From Cellulomonas terrae (GTDB lineage: Bacteria > Actinomycetota > Actinomycetes > Actinomycetales > Cellulomonadaceae), in the NCBI RefSeq assembly GCF_007990265.1, contig NZ_BJWH01000029.1, positions 1 through 43,435 of the forward strand: a DNA stretch of 43,435 bases. Direction: 5' to 3'. The position numbers were made by a program, and so were the translations under genes. Shown here piece by piece: positions 23,603 to 31,448 of the stretch. The first letter of the stretch is position 1, and each line of letters opens with the position of its first letter. A model generated the notes under the pieces. It saw nothing but the letters and a program-made list of their open reading frames with translations. It made no database searches and was not told where the DNA came from.

Positions 23603-24571
23603 TCACCGCTCCCGTGTCAGGCGCTGCATGGGCAGCACGACGGCGAGCACGAGGAGCATGAGCACCACGGCCAAGGCCGACGCGGTGCCGATCTCGCGCT
23701 GGAAGAAGGCGAGGTAGTAGATCTCCAGACCGGGCACGAGGGTGCTGTTGCCCGGCCCGCCCTGGGTCGAGATGTAGACGATGTCGAAGCTCGCCAGGGC
23801 GGCGATCACGGTGACCGTGACGCACACCCCGATCTCCTGGCGCAGGCTCGGCAGGGTGATGGAGAAGAACTCGCGGAACGGGCCGGCACCGTCGATCCGG
23901 GCGGCCTCGTAGAGCGAGGGGTCGATCTTCGTCATGCCCGCCAGCAGCAGGAGCATGCACAGGCCGAACAGCACCCAGGCACCGATGACGCCCACCGCGG
24001 GAAGGGCCGTGTCGAAGTCGCCGAGCCAGGCGCGGGTCAGCGAGCCCAGCCCGACGGCGCGCAGGAGCTGGTTGACCAGACCGTCCGTCGACAGCAGCCA
24101 GCTCCACATGATGCCGGCGGCGACGAGCGGGATGATCTGCGGCAGGAACAGCACCGTGCGCGACGCCATGGCCATGCGGCTGGTCGCGAACTTGCGGATC
24201 GTCGCCGCGGCCGCCAGGCCGAGGGTCACCGGGATGATGCTGAAGAACAGGATCAGCTCGAAGGCGTTGACGATCGAGCCGGCGAGCTCGTCCTCCCGGA
24301 AGACCTCGAGGTAGTTGTCGAACCCCACGAAGGTCGCGGCCGTGACCCCGTTCCAGTCGTAGAACGAGTACTGGATCGTCGAGGCGATCGACTTCAGGAC
24401 GAACACCGAGTAGAACGCAGCCGCGGGGAGCACGAGAGCCAACGCGACCCACCCACGGCGCAGGCGCCGCGCTCGCAGAGCGCGGCGCCTGCCCTCGAGA
24501 CTCGAGGAGTCGTGGTCGGTCGCCCCGCGACCGCCCGGCGTCGTCTGCCGGATCAGTCGCTGGTCTGTCAT
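23603..24571 (-). CDS. Sugar ABC transporter permease, MalF type
   Basis: A 322-residue permease. About 35 basic residues precede the first helix (WVALALVLPAAAFYSVFVL). The periplasmic loop contains SIQYS-like FYDWNG and FVGFDNYLEVF, as is usual in this family, and the EAA loop is EAARIDGAGPFREFFSITLP. FDIVYISTQGGPGNST is a further family signature. It forms a heterodimer with the MalG-type permease encoded next. ATG 24571 lies 4 nt after the stop of the binding-protein gene, so the three transport genes form one transcript. Confidence 0.92.
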   Translation of the reverse strand: MTDQRLIRQTTPGGRGATDHDSSSLEGRRRALRARRLRRGWVALALVLPAAAFYSVFVLKSIASTIQYSFYDWNGVTAATFVGFDNYLEVFREDELAGSIVNAFELILFFSIIPVTLGLAAAATIRKFATSRMAMASRTVLFLPQIIPLVAAGIMWSWLLSTDGLVNQLLRAVGLGSLTRAWLGDFDTALPAVGVIGAWVLFGLCMLLLLAGMTKIDPSLYEAARIDGAGPFREFFSITLPSLRQEIGVCVTVTVIAALASFDIVYISTQGGPGNSTLVPGLEIYYLAFFQREIGTASALAVVLMLLVLAVVLPMQRLTRER

Positions 24572-24575
24572 GGTG

Positions 24576-25943
24576 CTACCCGATCTCGCTCTCGTAGTCG
24601 GCCTGCACAGCCGGGAGGAGGTCCTCGGCGGCAAGCTCGCCGGCGACCATCTTCTGGAGGTTCGGCGTCCAGCTCTTGGCGTAGATCGATCCGGTCGCGT
24701 TGGCGATGAAGTCCATCGCCCCGTTGTCCTCACCGATCGTGGCACCCGCCGCGAGCGTCTGGGCGGTCACGGTGTCCGGGTCGACCTCCGGCATGAACGC
24801 GTCCGCCGGTCCCATGGGCCGCGAGCCACCGATCTCGACGCCGATCGTGCGCGCCTCCTCGTTGGTCGCCGCCCAGTCGAGGAAGAACGCCGCACAGTCC
24901 GGGTTCGCCGCGCTGGCCGAGATGCCGTAGGTCAGCGGTGCGGACATCGCCGCCTGCGGCCCGCCCTCGGTGGCCGAGGGCATGAGGAAGAACCCGACGT
25001 TGCCGGCCATCTGGGTGTCCAGGTTCCCGGACTCCCAGTCGCCGTCGAAGATGAACGTGCTCTGCCCGCCGATGAACCGGCTCATCATCATCGAGTAGTC
25101 CATCGAGTTGATGTCCTCGGCGAAGTAGCCGGCGTCGATCCACTTCTCCAGGTGCTGCGCGGCCTGGAGGTTGGTGTCGGTGTCGATCGTGGCGCCGTCC
25201 TTCTGGAAGATCCAGTCGTTGATCGGCGTCGCCTCCCCGTAGGAGGTCATGAGGTTCTGCAGCGGGAACGCGAGCCCACCGGTCGCGCCACCGTTGAACT
25301 GCGCGATCGGGACCAGGCCTGCGTCCTTGGCGGCCTGCAGGTAGGAGTCGAACTCCTCGAGCGTGGCGGGCGCCTCGGTCATGCCGATCTGCGCCGCCTG
25401 CTGCTTGTTGTAGAAGACGCCCGTCATCGACGAGTTCAGGCCCATCGCGTACAGCGGACCACTGCCGCGCCGACCCTCGTCGTCCACCCGCATCTGCTCG
25501 AGCTGCGTGGCCGGCCACTGGTCCCAGCCGAAGGCCTCGGCGTACCCGTCGAGGTTCAGCAGCAGACCGTCCTCGGCCAGCTCCGACACCTGCGGCAGGC
25601 GCATGAGGTCCGGCGGGTCGTCCGCCAGCACGCGCGGGGCGTTCTGGGTGATCACCGCGAACTGGTCCTCGCGGACGTTGAACGTGACGTTGGGGTACTG
25701 CGCCGTGAACTCGTCCATGAGCGCCTTCGGGAGCGGGAACCCCGTCTCGATGTACGCCTCCAGCGTCACGGGGTCCTCACCGCAGGTCGGTGCCTCACCC
25801 GCCGCCGCCGATCCTGTCGATCCCTGCGTCGGCGTGGTGCTGCCGCTGCCTGGTGCGCTGCATGCCGATGCGGTCGCGAGGCCGCCGATCACCAACGCCA
25901 CCGTGACGGCCCTGCGTCGAGTCCATCCACCCGGTCGAGACAC
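24576..25943 (-). CDS. Sugar-binding lipoprotein of the ABC transporter
   Basis: A 455-residue solute-binding protein of the family 1 (MalE-like) type. Its signal peptide (residues 1-27) has an Arg-rich start (WTRRRAVTVALVIGGLATAS) and lipobox TASAC with Cys28, followed by a Ser/Gly/Thr linker. The mature part shows PPDLMRLPQVSELAEDGLLLNLDGY, GLNSSMTGVFYNKQ and GGQSTFIFDGDWE, all typical. It captures the sugar outside the membrane and hands it to the two permeases. GTG 25943 is chosen because GGGAG lies 6 nt upstream; a longer frame up to 26003 lacks a signal-peptide start. It is the first gene of the operon that ends in sucrose phosphorylase, so sucrose or a sucrose-like glucoside is the probable ligand. 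Confidence 0.92.
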   Translation of the reverse strand: MSRPGGWTRRRAVTVALVIGGLATASACSAPGSGSTTPTQGSTGSAAAGEAPTCGEDPVTLEAYIETGFPLPKALMDEFTAQYPNVTFNVREDQFAVITQNAPRVLADDPPDLMRLPQVSELAEDGLLLNLDGYAEAFGWDQWPATQLEQMRVDDEGRRGSGPLYAMGLNSSMTGVFYNKQQAAQIGMTEAPATLEEFDSYLQAAKDAGLVPIAQFNGGATGGLAFPLQNLMTSYGEATPINDWIFQKDGATIDTDTNLQAAQHLEKWIDAGYFAEDINSMDYSMMMSRFIGGQSTFIFDGDWESGNLDTQMAGNVGFFLMPSATEGGPQAAMSAPLTYGISASAANPDCAAFFLDWAATNEEARTIGVEIGGSRPMGPADAFMPEVDPDTVTAQTLAAGATIGEDNGAMDFIANATGSIYAKSWTPNLQKMVAGELAAEDLLPAVQADYESEIG

Positions 25944-26004
25944 CGATGTCTCCCTTCGTCGAGCGGGGTTCCGGTCGGGCCCCGTTGCCCGGCACGCCGG
26001 CACT

Positions 26005-26030
26005 GCTAATCCGGCTTAGCAAGCGCTAGT
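26005..26030. promoter_or_regulatory. LacI-type operator cluster
   Basis: An inverted repeat GCTAATCCGGCTTAGC (26005-26020, arms GCTAA and TTAGC) runs into TTAGCAAGCGCTAGT (26016-26030), which gives three GCTA/TAGC half-sites. It sits just downstream of the -10 of the sugar operon and between that operon and the divergent lacI-type gene. Confidence 0.6.
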
Positions 26031-26056
26031 CTCGGCAGGCGACAACGCAGTGTCAA
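26028..26056 (-). promoter_or_regulatory. Promoter of the sugar operon
   Basis: The reverse strand has a perfect -35 TTGACA (26051-26056), a 17-bp spacer and a weak -10 GAGACT (26028-26033). The operator cluster begins at the -10, fitting repression by the neighbouring LacI-type protein. Confidence 0.5.
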
Positions 26057-26149
26057 GCACCGAGACCCACTCGTGACCTGACGAGGGCGGTCGCGACCCG
26101 GCTGAGCCTCCTCAGGCCTGGTTAGGATCCGAGCGACGGGAGGGCTGAC

Positions 26150-27214
26150 GTGGGCCGCAAGCGCGTGACCATGGCCGACGTCGCGCTCGCCGCTGGCGTG
26201 TCGCCGACGACGGTCTCCCTCGTGCTCTCCGGTCGGGGCAACGAGCTGCGCATCTCGGACGCCGTCCAGCAGCGGGTGCACGCCGTCTCGGACGAGATGG
26301 GCTACCGGCCCAACATCGTGTCCATCGGCCTGAGCAAGGGCACCACGCGCACGCTCGGCTTCGTCTCGGACACCGTCGCCACGTCCCAGCTGGCCGGCGA
26401 CCTGATCAAGGGCGCGCTCGAGGCAGCGCGGGAGCACGGCTACATGCTGTTCATCGGTGAGACCGAAGGTGACGCCGCCAGCGAGCAGCAGCTGCTCGAC
26501 GCGATGCTTGACCGTCAGGTCGACGGGATCATCCTGGCGTCGATGTTCACCCGCCTCCGGCCGCTCCCCCCTGCCCTCGAGGACGTCGCCGCGGTCCTGC
26601 TCAACACCCTCCCCCTGGAACCCACCACCGTCCCCGCCGTCGTCCCGGACGAGTACGCGGCCGGCCGAGCCGCCGCGCGCGCGCTGCTCGACGCGGGTCA
26701 CCGGCAGATCCACCTCGTGGGCGCCGGCCCCGAGGCCCACGCGGTGTCGGCCGGCACGGTCGCCGGCCGAGAGCGGCTGTCCGGCATCCGCGACGCCCTC
26801 GCCGAGGAAGGGCTCGAACCGGCCAGCGGCCACGTCATACGGGACTGGCTTCCCGAGAACGGACGCCGCGCCGTCGCCGACCTGCTGACCGCGTTCCCGG
26901 CCCCGGGCGCCCTGCTCTGCTTCAACGACCGGCTGGCGTTCGGCGCGTACCAGGTGCTGCAGGAGGCGGGCCTGCGCGTGCCTGACGACGTCTCGATCGT
27001 GTCGTTCGACGACGCCCCGCTCGCCGAGTGGCTGGAGCCCGGGCTGTCGACGTTCGCCATCCCGCACGAGGCCCTCGGTCGGCGGTCGGTCGAGCTGTTG
27101 CTCGAGCTCGTGCACGCGGGTCAGTCCGGTGGCCCCGTCGGCGCCCCGCCGGGCACGGTCCACCGGCTCGACATGCCGTTCCTGGTGCGGGGCTCGATCG
27201 CGGCCGCGCGCTGA
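26150..27214 (+). CDS. LacI family transcriptional regulator of the sugar operon
   Basis: A 354-residue repressor. The N-terminal helix-turn-helix and hinge read VTMADVALAAGVSPTTVSLV (residues 6-25), with MGYRPNIVSIGLSKG entering the sugar-binding core. The core follows the periplasmic-binding fold (LGFVSDTVATSQLAGDLIKG, GALLCFNDRLAFGAYQVLQE, VSIVSFDDAPLAEWLEPGLS). It should bind the repeats at 26005-26030 and release on binding the imported sugar or a derivative. GTG 26150 has GGGAGGG 5 nt upstream. It is divergent from the binding-protein gene by about 200 bp, the standard arrangement for local LacI control. It is not clearly CebR-like, so the CelR-type box near 10.75 kb is probably read by another protein. 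Confidence 0.93.
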   Translation: MGRKRVTMADVALAAGVSPTTVSLVLSGRGNELRISDAVQQRVHAVSDEMGYRPNIVSIGLSKGTTRTLGFVSDTVATSQLAGDLIKGALEAAREHGYMLFIGETEGDAASEQQLLDAMLDRQVDGIILASMFTRLRPLPPALEDVAAVLLNTLPLEPTTVPAVVPDEYAAGRAAARALLDAGHRQIHLVGAGPEAHAVSAGTVAGRERLSGIRDALAEEGLEPASGHVIRDWLPENGRRAVADLLTAFPAPGALLCFNDRLAFGAYQVLQEAGLRVPDDVSIVSFDDAPLAEWLEPGLSTFAIPHEALGRRSVELLLELVHAGQSGGPVGAPPGTVHRLDMPFLVRGSIAAAR

Positions 27215-27455
27215 CCTCAGGAACGACGCGACGAGAGTCGGCGGCAGGCCGACCTGCTTGCTGTCGCGAAAGAGCACGGCTACCAAGGTGACATCGACGA
27301 GGCGTAGACGCGGCAGATCCAGACGAGCGCAGCAAACCTCGGCGCGGGAGCTGAACCGACTGGCAGTGATCACGGAACGGGCGACCCTGCCGCCCATTGC
27401 TGCTCGGCAGCAACGGGAGGGTCTGTTCCCACGGGCAGCACTCAGAAGACACGCC
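27215..27455. other. Gene-poor stretch with a 30-codon open tail after lacI
   Basis: Directly after the lacI stop, the same frame stays open for 30 codons to a TAG at 27305-27307 and encodes a peptide with a protein-like end (RRQADLLAVAKEHGYQGDID, then EA). It has no start codon of its own. It may be the remnant of a lost gene or a former extension of the regulator. The rest holds a hairpin at 27383-27423 and no other supported feature. Confidence 0.35.
27383..27423. repeat. Long imperfect hairpin
   Basis: An inner perfect stem TTGCTGC-TCG-GCAGCAA (27397-27413) is extended by outer arms GACCCTGCCG and CGGGAGGGTC with one mismatch. No T-run follows on either strand. It could still end transcripts of the lacI gene and of the small gene at 27456, which converge here. 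Confidence 0.5.
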
Positions 27456-27671
27456 CTAGGTGTCGTCGTCGTCCACCGTCAGCCCGTGCGGGTCGTTCCG
27501 AACGATCCAGCCCTGGCCGTCGCACTCTGGGCACCACCCGGGTCCGCTGCCCTGCCCCGTCCCGATGCCGGTCGTCTTGACCACGCCGTGGACTCTGCCG
27601 GAGCCGCGGCACATCGGGCAGCGGTCCGTCCCTGCAGGTCGTGGCCGCCTCCGGCCCGCGATGTCCGACAC
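27456..27671 (-). CDS. DnaJ-type zinc-finger microprotein
   Basis: A 71-residue protein whose core is two CxxCxGxG units: CPMCRGSG at residues 18-25 and CPECDGQG at 47-54. A Gly-rich loop (GVVKTTGIGTGQGSGPGW) lies between them and an acidic tail ends in DDDDT. This is the pattern of one zinc centre of the DnaJ cysteine-rich domain, here without a J domain or substrate-binding domains. It could bind zinc and act as a small redox or chaperone factor, or bind nucleic acid; no function is known. A longer frame starts at ATG 27704, but GTG 27671 is preferred because TACTGT (27678-27683) lies 6 nt upstream, as in other leaderless genes here. Confidence 0.65.
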   Translation of the reverse strand: MSDIAGRRRPRPAGTDRCPMCRGSGRVHGVVKTTGIGTGQGSGPGWCPECDGQGWIVRNDPHGLTVDDDDT

Positions 27672-27677
27672 GAACGG

Positions 27678-27683
27678 ACAGTA
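27678..27683 (-). promoter_or_regulatory. -10 box of a leaderless promoter for the zinc-finger gene
   Basis: TACTGT on the reverse strand ends 6 nt before GTG 27671. It argues that the gene is real and short. Confidence 0.4.
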
Positions 27684-27734
27684 CGACACTGCTTCGCCGA
27701 GCATCGGTCAACGAGTCCGTGCGCACCGGACACC

Positions 27735-27789
27735 GAGCTCGTGCCCGAGCTCCCCCGGACCCGCAGCATCCCGGTCCGGGAGACCTTTT
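27735..27789 (+). terminator. Two adjacent hairpins, the second followed by TTTT
   Basis: The first stem is GAGCTCG-TGCC-CGAGCTC (27735-27752). The second pairs CCCGGACC (27754-27761) with GGTCCGGG (27773-27780), and TTTT follows at 27786-27789, giving a terminator-like layout on the plus strand. On the reverse strand the same stems lie beyond the 3' end of the tRNA gene and could protect or end its transcript. The interval 27684-27995 holds no other supported feature. Confidence 0.4.
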
Positions 27790-27995
27790 CTGAGGACGTC
27801 GCAGGGGGCGAAGCTGCATCGGTCGCCCGTGCTGCGGACGCTCGACCGGTCGGAGACCGGCGGCGGGCGTCGCCTTCATGGCCCGCGGAGCACCGCTGCT
27901 TGCCTGTGGGGTGCGTCATGCCGCAGCGGACGAACGGCAAGCACGAAACCCCCGCCGTCCCGGGCTGTTCGGCCTGGTCAGACGAGGGTTTCGGG

Positions 27996-28071
27996 TGGAG
28001 CCGCCTAAGAGAATCGAACTCTTGACCTTCTCATTACGAGTGAGACGCTCTGCCGACTGAGCTAAGGCGGC
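27996..28071 (-). tRNA. tRNA-Thr (anticodon CGT)
   Basis: The reverse strand folds as a full tRNA. The acceptor stem is GCCGCCT/AGGCGGC, the D arm starts GCTCAGTCGGCAGAGC, the anticodon stem is TCTCA/TGAGA with loop CTCGTAA (anticodon CGT, codon ACG), and the T arm contains GTTCGATTC. The discriminator is T and CCA is encoded (27996-27998). Its 3' end faces the gene-poor stretch towards lacI. Confidence 0.97.
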
Positions 28072-28104
28072 GTCGTCGGGACCCGTGGACCCCGGCGAGC
28101 CCGC

Positions 28105-28599
28105 TTACTGTACCTGGCCGACCCCCGGCGCTCCAAAGCGAGCGCCGCAGGCGACGGCGGCGGCGGTGAGCGCGACGACGTCCTCGGCGACCGCGGCCTG
28201 CCAGTCGGGGAGCCGACCGGCCGCCCACGCCCGCCACGCCGCTCCCCCGAAGGCGCCGGCGAGCCCGCCGACCGCACCGGCGAGCGCGGGCACGACCGGG
28301 TGGGCACGACCGCGCGCCGCGAGCATGCTCGCGCCGATCGCGCCCGCCGTCGCGCGGACCAGGGCGCCGCCGTGGTCCAGGCGGCTCGGTGCGTTCGGGA
28401 GCTTGTCCCCGATCAGCTCTCCGACGACCCCCAGCGCCGCGACCGCACGCACGACCGGGCGGTGGGCGCCGGTGATCGTCGGAGCGGCCGGCCCGAGGGA
28501 CGCGCGGGCGCCCGCGGCCCAGCCGAGCAGTGCCGACCGCGCCACCAGCGCGGCAGCGGGTCGTCGGGTGCGGGTGTCGTCGCGGAACAGTGCCGTCAT
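28105..28599 (-). CDS. DUF4126 family membrane protein
   Basis: A 164-residue small hydrophobic protein. The DUF4126 hallmark GVVGELIGDKLPNAPSRLDH is near residues 57-76, followed by Gly/Ala-rich helices (LVRATAGAIGASMLAARG, PALAGAVGGLAGAFGGAAWRAW). No catalytic residues are apparent and the function is unknown. The start at ATG 28599 gives a short basic N-terminus (FRDDTRTRR) before the first helix. It lies 33 nt from the tRNA gene and 47 nt from the S33 peptidase gene, all on the reverse strand. Confidence 0.82.
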   Translation of the reverse strand: MTALFRDDTRTRRPAAALVARSALLGWAAGARASLGPAAPTITGAHRPVVRAVAALGVVGELIGDKLPNAPSRLDHGGALVRATAGAIGASMLAARGRAHPVVPALAGAVGGLAGAFGGAAWRAWAAGRLPDWQAAVAEDVVALTAAAVACGARFGAPGVGQVQ

Positions 28600-28646
28600 C
28601 GGGCCACCGTCACCCGGCGGGGGGCGCGCGGCAACCGGGAGGGCGC

Positions 28647-30227
28647 TCAGCAGCGGGTGCCCTCCGCGGGGACGGCCCCGGTGAGCAGGTAGGCGTCGAC
28701 GGTGTCGGCGATGCAGTCGTTCGAGGAACCGTAGGCGGTGTGCCCCTCGCCCTCGTAGGTCAGGAGGGTGGCTGACGAGAGGAGCTCCGCGAGCTGCTCG
28801 GCCCACCGGTAGGGCGTGGCGGGGTCGTTCGTCGTGCCGACGACGAGGATCGGCGCGGCACCCTCGGCGGCGTAGGAGTCGAGGCCGCCGACCTCGGGGA
28901 CCGGCCACTGCGCGCACACGGTGCCGCCGTAGCCGAAGAAGTAGCCGACGGTGGGGGCGGCAGCCTCGATCTGCGCGGCCTCCGCACGCATCACGTCGAA
29001 GTCTGCGGAGTCGCGTCCGTCGAGGCAGTTGATCGCGTAGAACGCGACGATCGAGTTGGTGCTGAAGGTCCCGTCGGGCTGGCGGTCCGAGTACTGGTCG
29101 GCCAGCTCGAGCAGGATCGTGCCGTCGTTCTGGTCGATCGCGGCGGTCAGTGCCTGCGTCAGGAACGGCCAGTACGACTGCGCGTACAGCGGGAGCGCGA
29201 TCCCGTAGAACGCGAGCGACCTGGTCAGGACGCGATCCGTCTGCGTGGGCAGCGGGTTGGCCTCCGCCCGCTCGAACAGGGTGCTGATCTGCGCGAGCCC
29301 GTCGTCCACCGACCCGTCGAGGGGGCACCTGTTGCCGGCCTGGCAGTCGGCGATGTACGCACGCAGGGCGTTCTCGAAGCCGACGGCCTGGCCCTCCGCC
29401 AGCTCGGCGGAGGTCAGGTCGGGCGGGAGGGCGCCGTCGAGCACGAGCCGGCCGACCTTCGCCGGGAAGAGCGAGGCGTAGGTGGCGCCGAGCGCGGTGC
29501 CGTAGGAGAAGCCCAGGTAGGTGAGCGTGTCGTCGCCGAGCGCGGCGCGCAGGACGTCGAGGTCGCGGGCTGCGCTGATCGTGTCGACGTGTGCCAGCGG
29601 CGCACCCGTGTTCTGCGCGCACGCAGCACCGAGGTCGCCGTACAGGTCGATGACCTCCTGGATCCCGGCATCGGTGGAGTAGTCGGGGTCGTAGGCGAGC
29701 ACCGCGTCCAGACCGGGCCCGTCGACGCACTCGACGGGGCTCGACCGCTGCACACCGCGCGGGTCGAAGCCGACGAGGTCGAACTGCCGGGTGATGTCGC
29801 CGCTCACCATCCCCGCGACCTGGCTGACGAAGTCGACGCCGGACGCCCCGGGGCCGCCGCGGTTGAGCAGCAGGGAGCCGATCGGCTCGCCGCCGGTCGC
29901 GCGGGCGCGGGCGAGCGCGATCCCGATCGACGGTCCTGCGGGGTCGGCGTAGTCCAGCGGCACCTGCGCGGTGGCGCACTCGCCCTCCGCGCACGTGGTC
30001 CACTCGAGCTGCTGGTCGTAGTAGCGCGCGAGGTCGCCCGTCGCCTCCGCGGTCGGCGCGTCGGGGGTCGTGCCAGGGGCCGGTCCGGCCGCCTGGTTCT
30101 TGGGCGCCACGCACCCGGCGAGCAGCACCAGAAGGACCAGGACGGCGGCGGCGAGAGCGACGCCGAGGCGGTACCGCGGATCGCGTCCGGCGCTCGTGGG
30201 CGCGACGAGGCGGGCGGAGAGCGGCAT
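28647..30227 (-). CDS. Secreted S33 family peptidase, tripeptidyl-aminopeptidase type (lipoprotein)
   Basis: A 526-residue exported alpha/beta hydrolase. The signal peptide ends at lipobox LLAGC (Cys39). The catalytic triad is Ser241 in GFSYGTALG, Asp468 in VGTTNDPATPY and His496 in GEGHTAYG. LLLNRGGPGASGVDF carries the oxyanion loop of the prolyl-aminopeptidase group. The family includes Streptomyces tripeptidyl aminopeptidases, which remove peptides from protein N-termini outside the cell. Several Cys pairs suggest disulfides. ATG 30227 is chosen over an upstream frame start because TACCGT lies 6 nt before it and the signal peptide begins here. Peptidases of this type often sit near tmk-holB in actinobacteria, as here. 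Confidence 0.9.
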   Translation of the reverse strand: MPLSARLVAPTSAGRDPRYRLGVALAAAVLVLLVLLAGCVAPKNQAAGPAPGTTPDAPTAEATGDLARYYDQQLEWTTCAEGECATAQVPLDYADPAGPSIGIALARARATGGEPIGSLLLNRGGPGASGVDFVSQVAGMVSGDITRQFDLVGFDPRGVQRSSPVECVDGPGLDAVLAYDPDYSTDAGIQEVIDLYGDLGAACAQNTGAPLAHVDTISAARDLDVLRAALGDDTLTYLGFSYGTALGATYASLFPAKVGRLVLDGALPPDLTSAELAEGQAVGFENALRAYIADCQAGNRCPLDGSVDDGLAQISTLFERAEANPLPTQTDRVLTRSLAFYGIALPLYAQSYWPFLTQALTAAIDQNDGTILLELADQYSDRQPDGTFSTNSIVAFYAINCLDGRDSADFDVMRAEAAQIEAAAPTVGYFFGYGGTVCAQWPVPEVGGLDSYAAEGAAPILVVGTTNDPATPYRWAEQLAELLSSATLLTYEGEGHTAYGSSNDCIADTVDAYLLTGAVPAEGTRC

Positions 30228-30233
30228 GCGCAC

Positions 30234-30239
30234 ACGGTA
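30234..30239 (-). promoter_or_regulatory. -10 box of a leaderless promoter for the S33 peptidase
   Basis: TACCGT on the reverse strand ends 6 nt before ATG 30227. It is the same hexamer and spacing as in front of the lipoprotein gene at 3352. Confidence 0.5.
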
Positions 30240-30308
30240 ACCGTCGACGCTGAGCGGCCGGCCCCGCGTCCGCCGGTTGCGCCGGACCGTCACCCGATCT
30301 GCACAGGC

Positions 30309-31448
30309 TCAGCCCTGCGGGCGCAGGGCCACCGCCATCGCCTCGACCGCCAGCAGCGGCGCGACGTTCCCCGCCAGGCGGGTGCGGGCCTGACCGACGG
30401 CGTCCATCCGGCGCAGGGTCTGCTCGGCGGTGCTCGACCCGGCGAGGGTGCGCACCGACTGCTCGTGCTCCACGTTGACCAGCTCGACGCCGGCACCGAG
30501 CTGCACGACGAGCACGTCCCGGTAGAGGGACAGCAGGTCGACCATCGCGCGGTCGAGGACGTCGCGCTGCGCCCGGGTGGCCCGGCGCTTCTGGTCCTCC
30601 TCGAGCTGGCGGACCTGGGTGCGCAGCGCCGGCGGCAGGGTCGCGGCACCCTCGGCACCCATGGACCGGAGCAGCTCCGCCTTCTCCTGCGCGTCCCGCT
30701 GCTCGGTCGCGGCCTTGGCGTCGGCCTGCGCCGTCTCGACGAGCTCGCCGGCCGCCAGCACCGCGTCGCCGACGCCTCGGATCTTCGCCGCGATGCCCAG
30801 CACCGCGGACCGCCGGGCGCGCGCCTCCGGGTCCCGGGCCAGCCGGCGGGCGATCCCGACGTGGCTCTGCGCCGCACGGGCCGCGACGGCCGCGACCGCG
30901 GGGTCGATGCCGTCCCGCGACACCAGCAGGGCGGCGACCGCGTCGACGGGCGGTACGCGCAGCGCCACGGAGCGGCTGCGGGAGCGGATGGTGACCAGGA
31001 CGTCCTGCGGGCTGGGTGCGCACAGGATCCAGACCGTGCGCCCCGCGGGCTCCTCGATGGCCTTGAGGAGGGAGTTGCCGCTCGTGTCGTTCAGGCGGTC
31101 GGCGTCCTCGATGATGATGACGCGGTGCCGGCCCTGCGACGGGGACCGCTGCGCGAGCTCGACCAGCGGGCGAGCCGTCTCGGCGCGGATGAACACGCCC
31201 TCGGTGGCGACGACCGTGACGTCCGGGTGCAGCCCGCGCAGGGTGGTCGTGCAGTCGTGGCAGGTGCCGCAGCCGCCGGTCGCGCACTGCAGCGCTGCGG
31301 CGAACGCCCGAGCCGCGTTGGACCGTCCGGAGCCGGGCGGACCGGTGAGCAGCCAGGCGTGGGTCATCGCGGCCGGGTCCTCGATCGCGTGCCGCAGCAC
31401 CTCGACGGCGGGCTCCTGGCCGACGACGTCGTCCCAGACGCTCGTCAT
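30309..31448 (-). CDS. holB: DNA polymerase III subunit delta'
   Basis: A 379-residue clamp-loader subunit that helps load the sliding clamp at primer ends. The AAA+ domain has a Walker A region GPPGSGRSNAA, with Arg in place of the usual Lys, so ATP binding or hydrolysis is probably lost; an inactive delta' is normal for the complex. The zinc module CATGGCGTCHDC follows, with a Walker B-like IIIEDADRLND and the sensor segment NSLLKAIEEPAG. The C-terminal helices hold the oligomer together. ATG 31448 overlaps the tmk stop by 4 nt (ATGA), so translation is coupled to tmk. Confidence 0.93.
   Translation of the reverse strand: MTSVWDDVVGQEPAVEVLRHAIEDPAAMTHAWLLTGPPGSGRSNAARAFAAALQCATGGCGTCHDCTTTLRGLHPDVTVVATEGVFIRAETARPLVELAQRSPSQGRHRVIIIEDADRLNDTSGNSLLKAIEEPAGRTVWILCAPSPQDVLVTIRSRSRSVALRVPPVDAVAALLVSRDGIDPAVAAVAARAAQSHVGIARRLARDPEARARRSAVLGIAAKIRGVGDAVLAAGELVETAQADAKAATEQRDAQEKAELLRSMGAEGAATLPPALRTQVRQLEEDQKRRATRAQRDVLDRAMVDLLSLYRDVLVVQLGAGVELVNVEHEQSVRTLAGSSTAEQTLRRMDAVGQARTRLAGNVAPLLAVEAMAVALRPQG

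Noticed and set aside
30309..31448. The Walker A Lys-to-Arg change in holB as a sign of a broken gene
   Set aside because: Delta' subunits are commonly inactive ATPases and the frame is full length with its zinc module, so the gene is probably functional.
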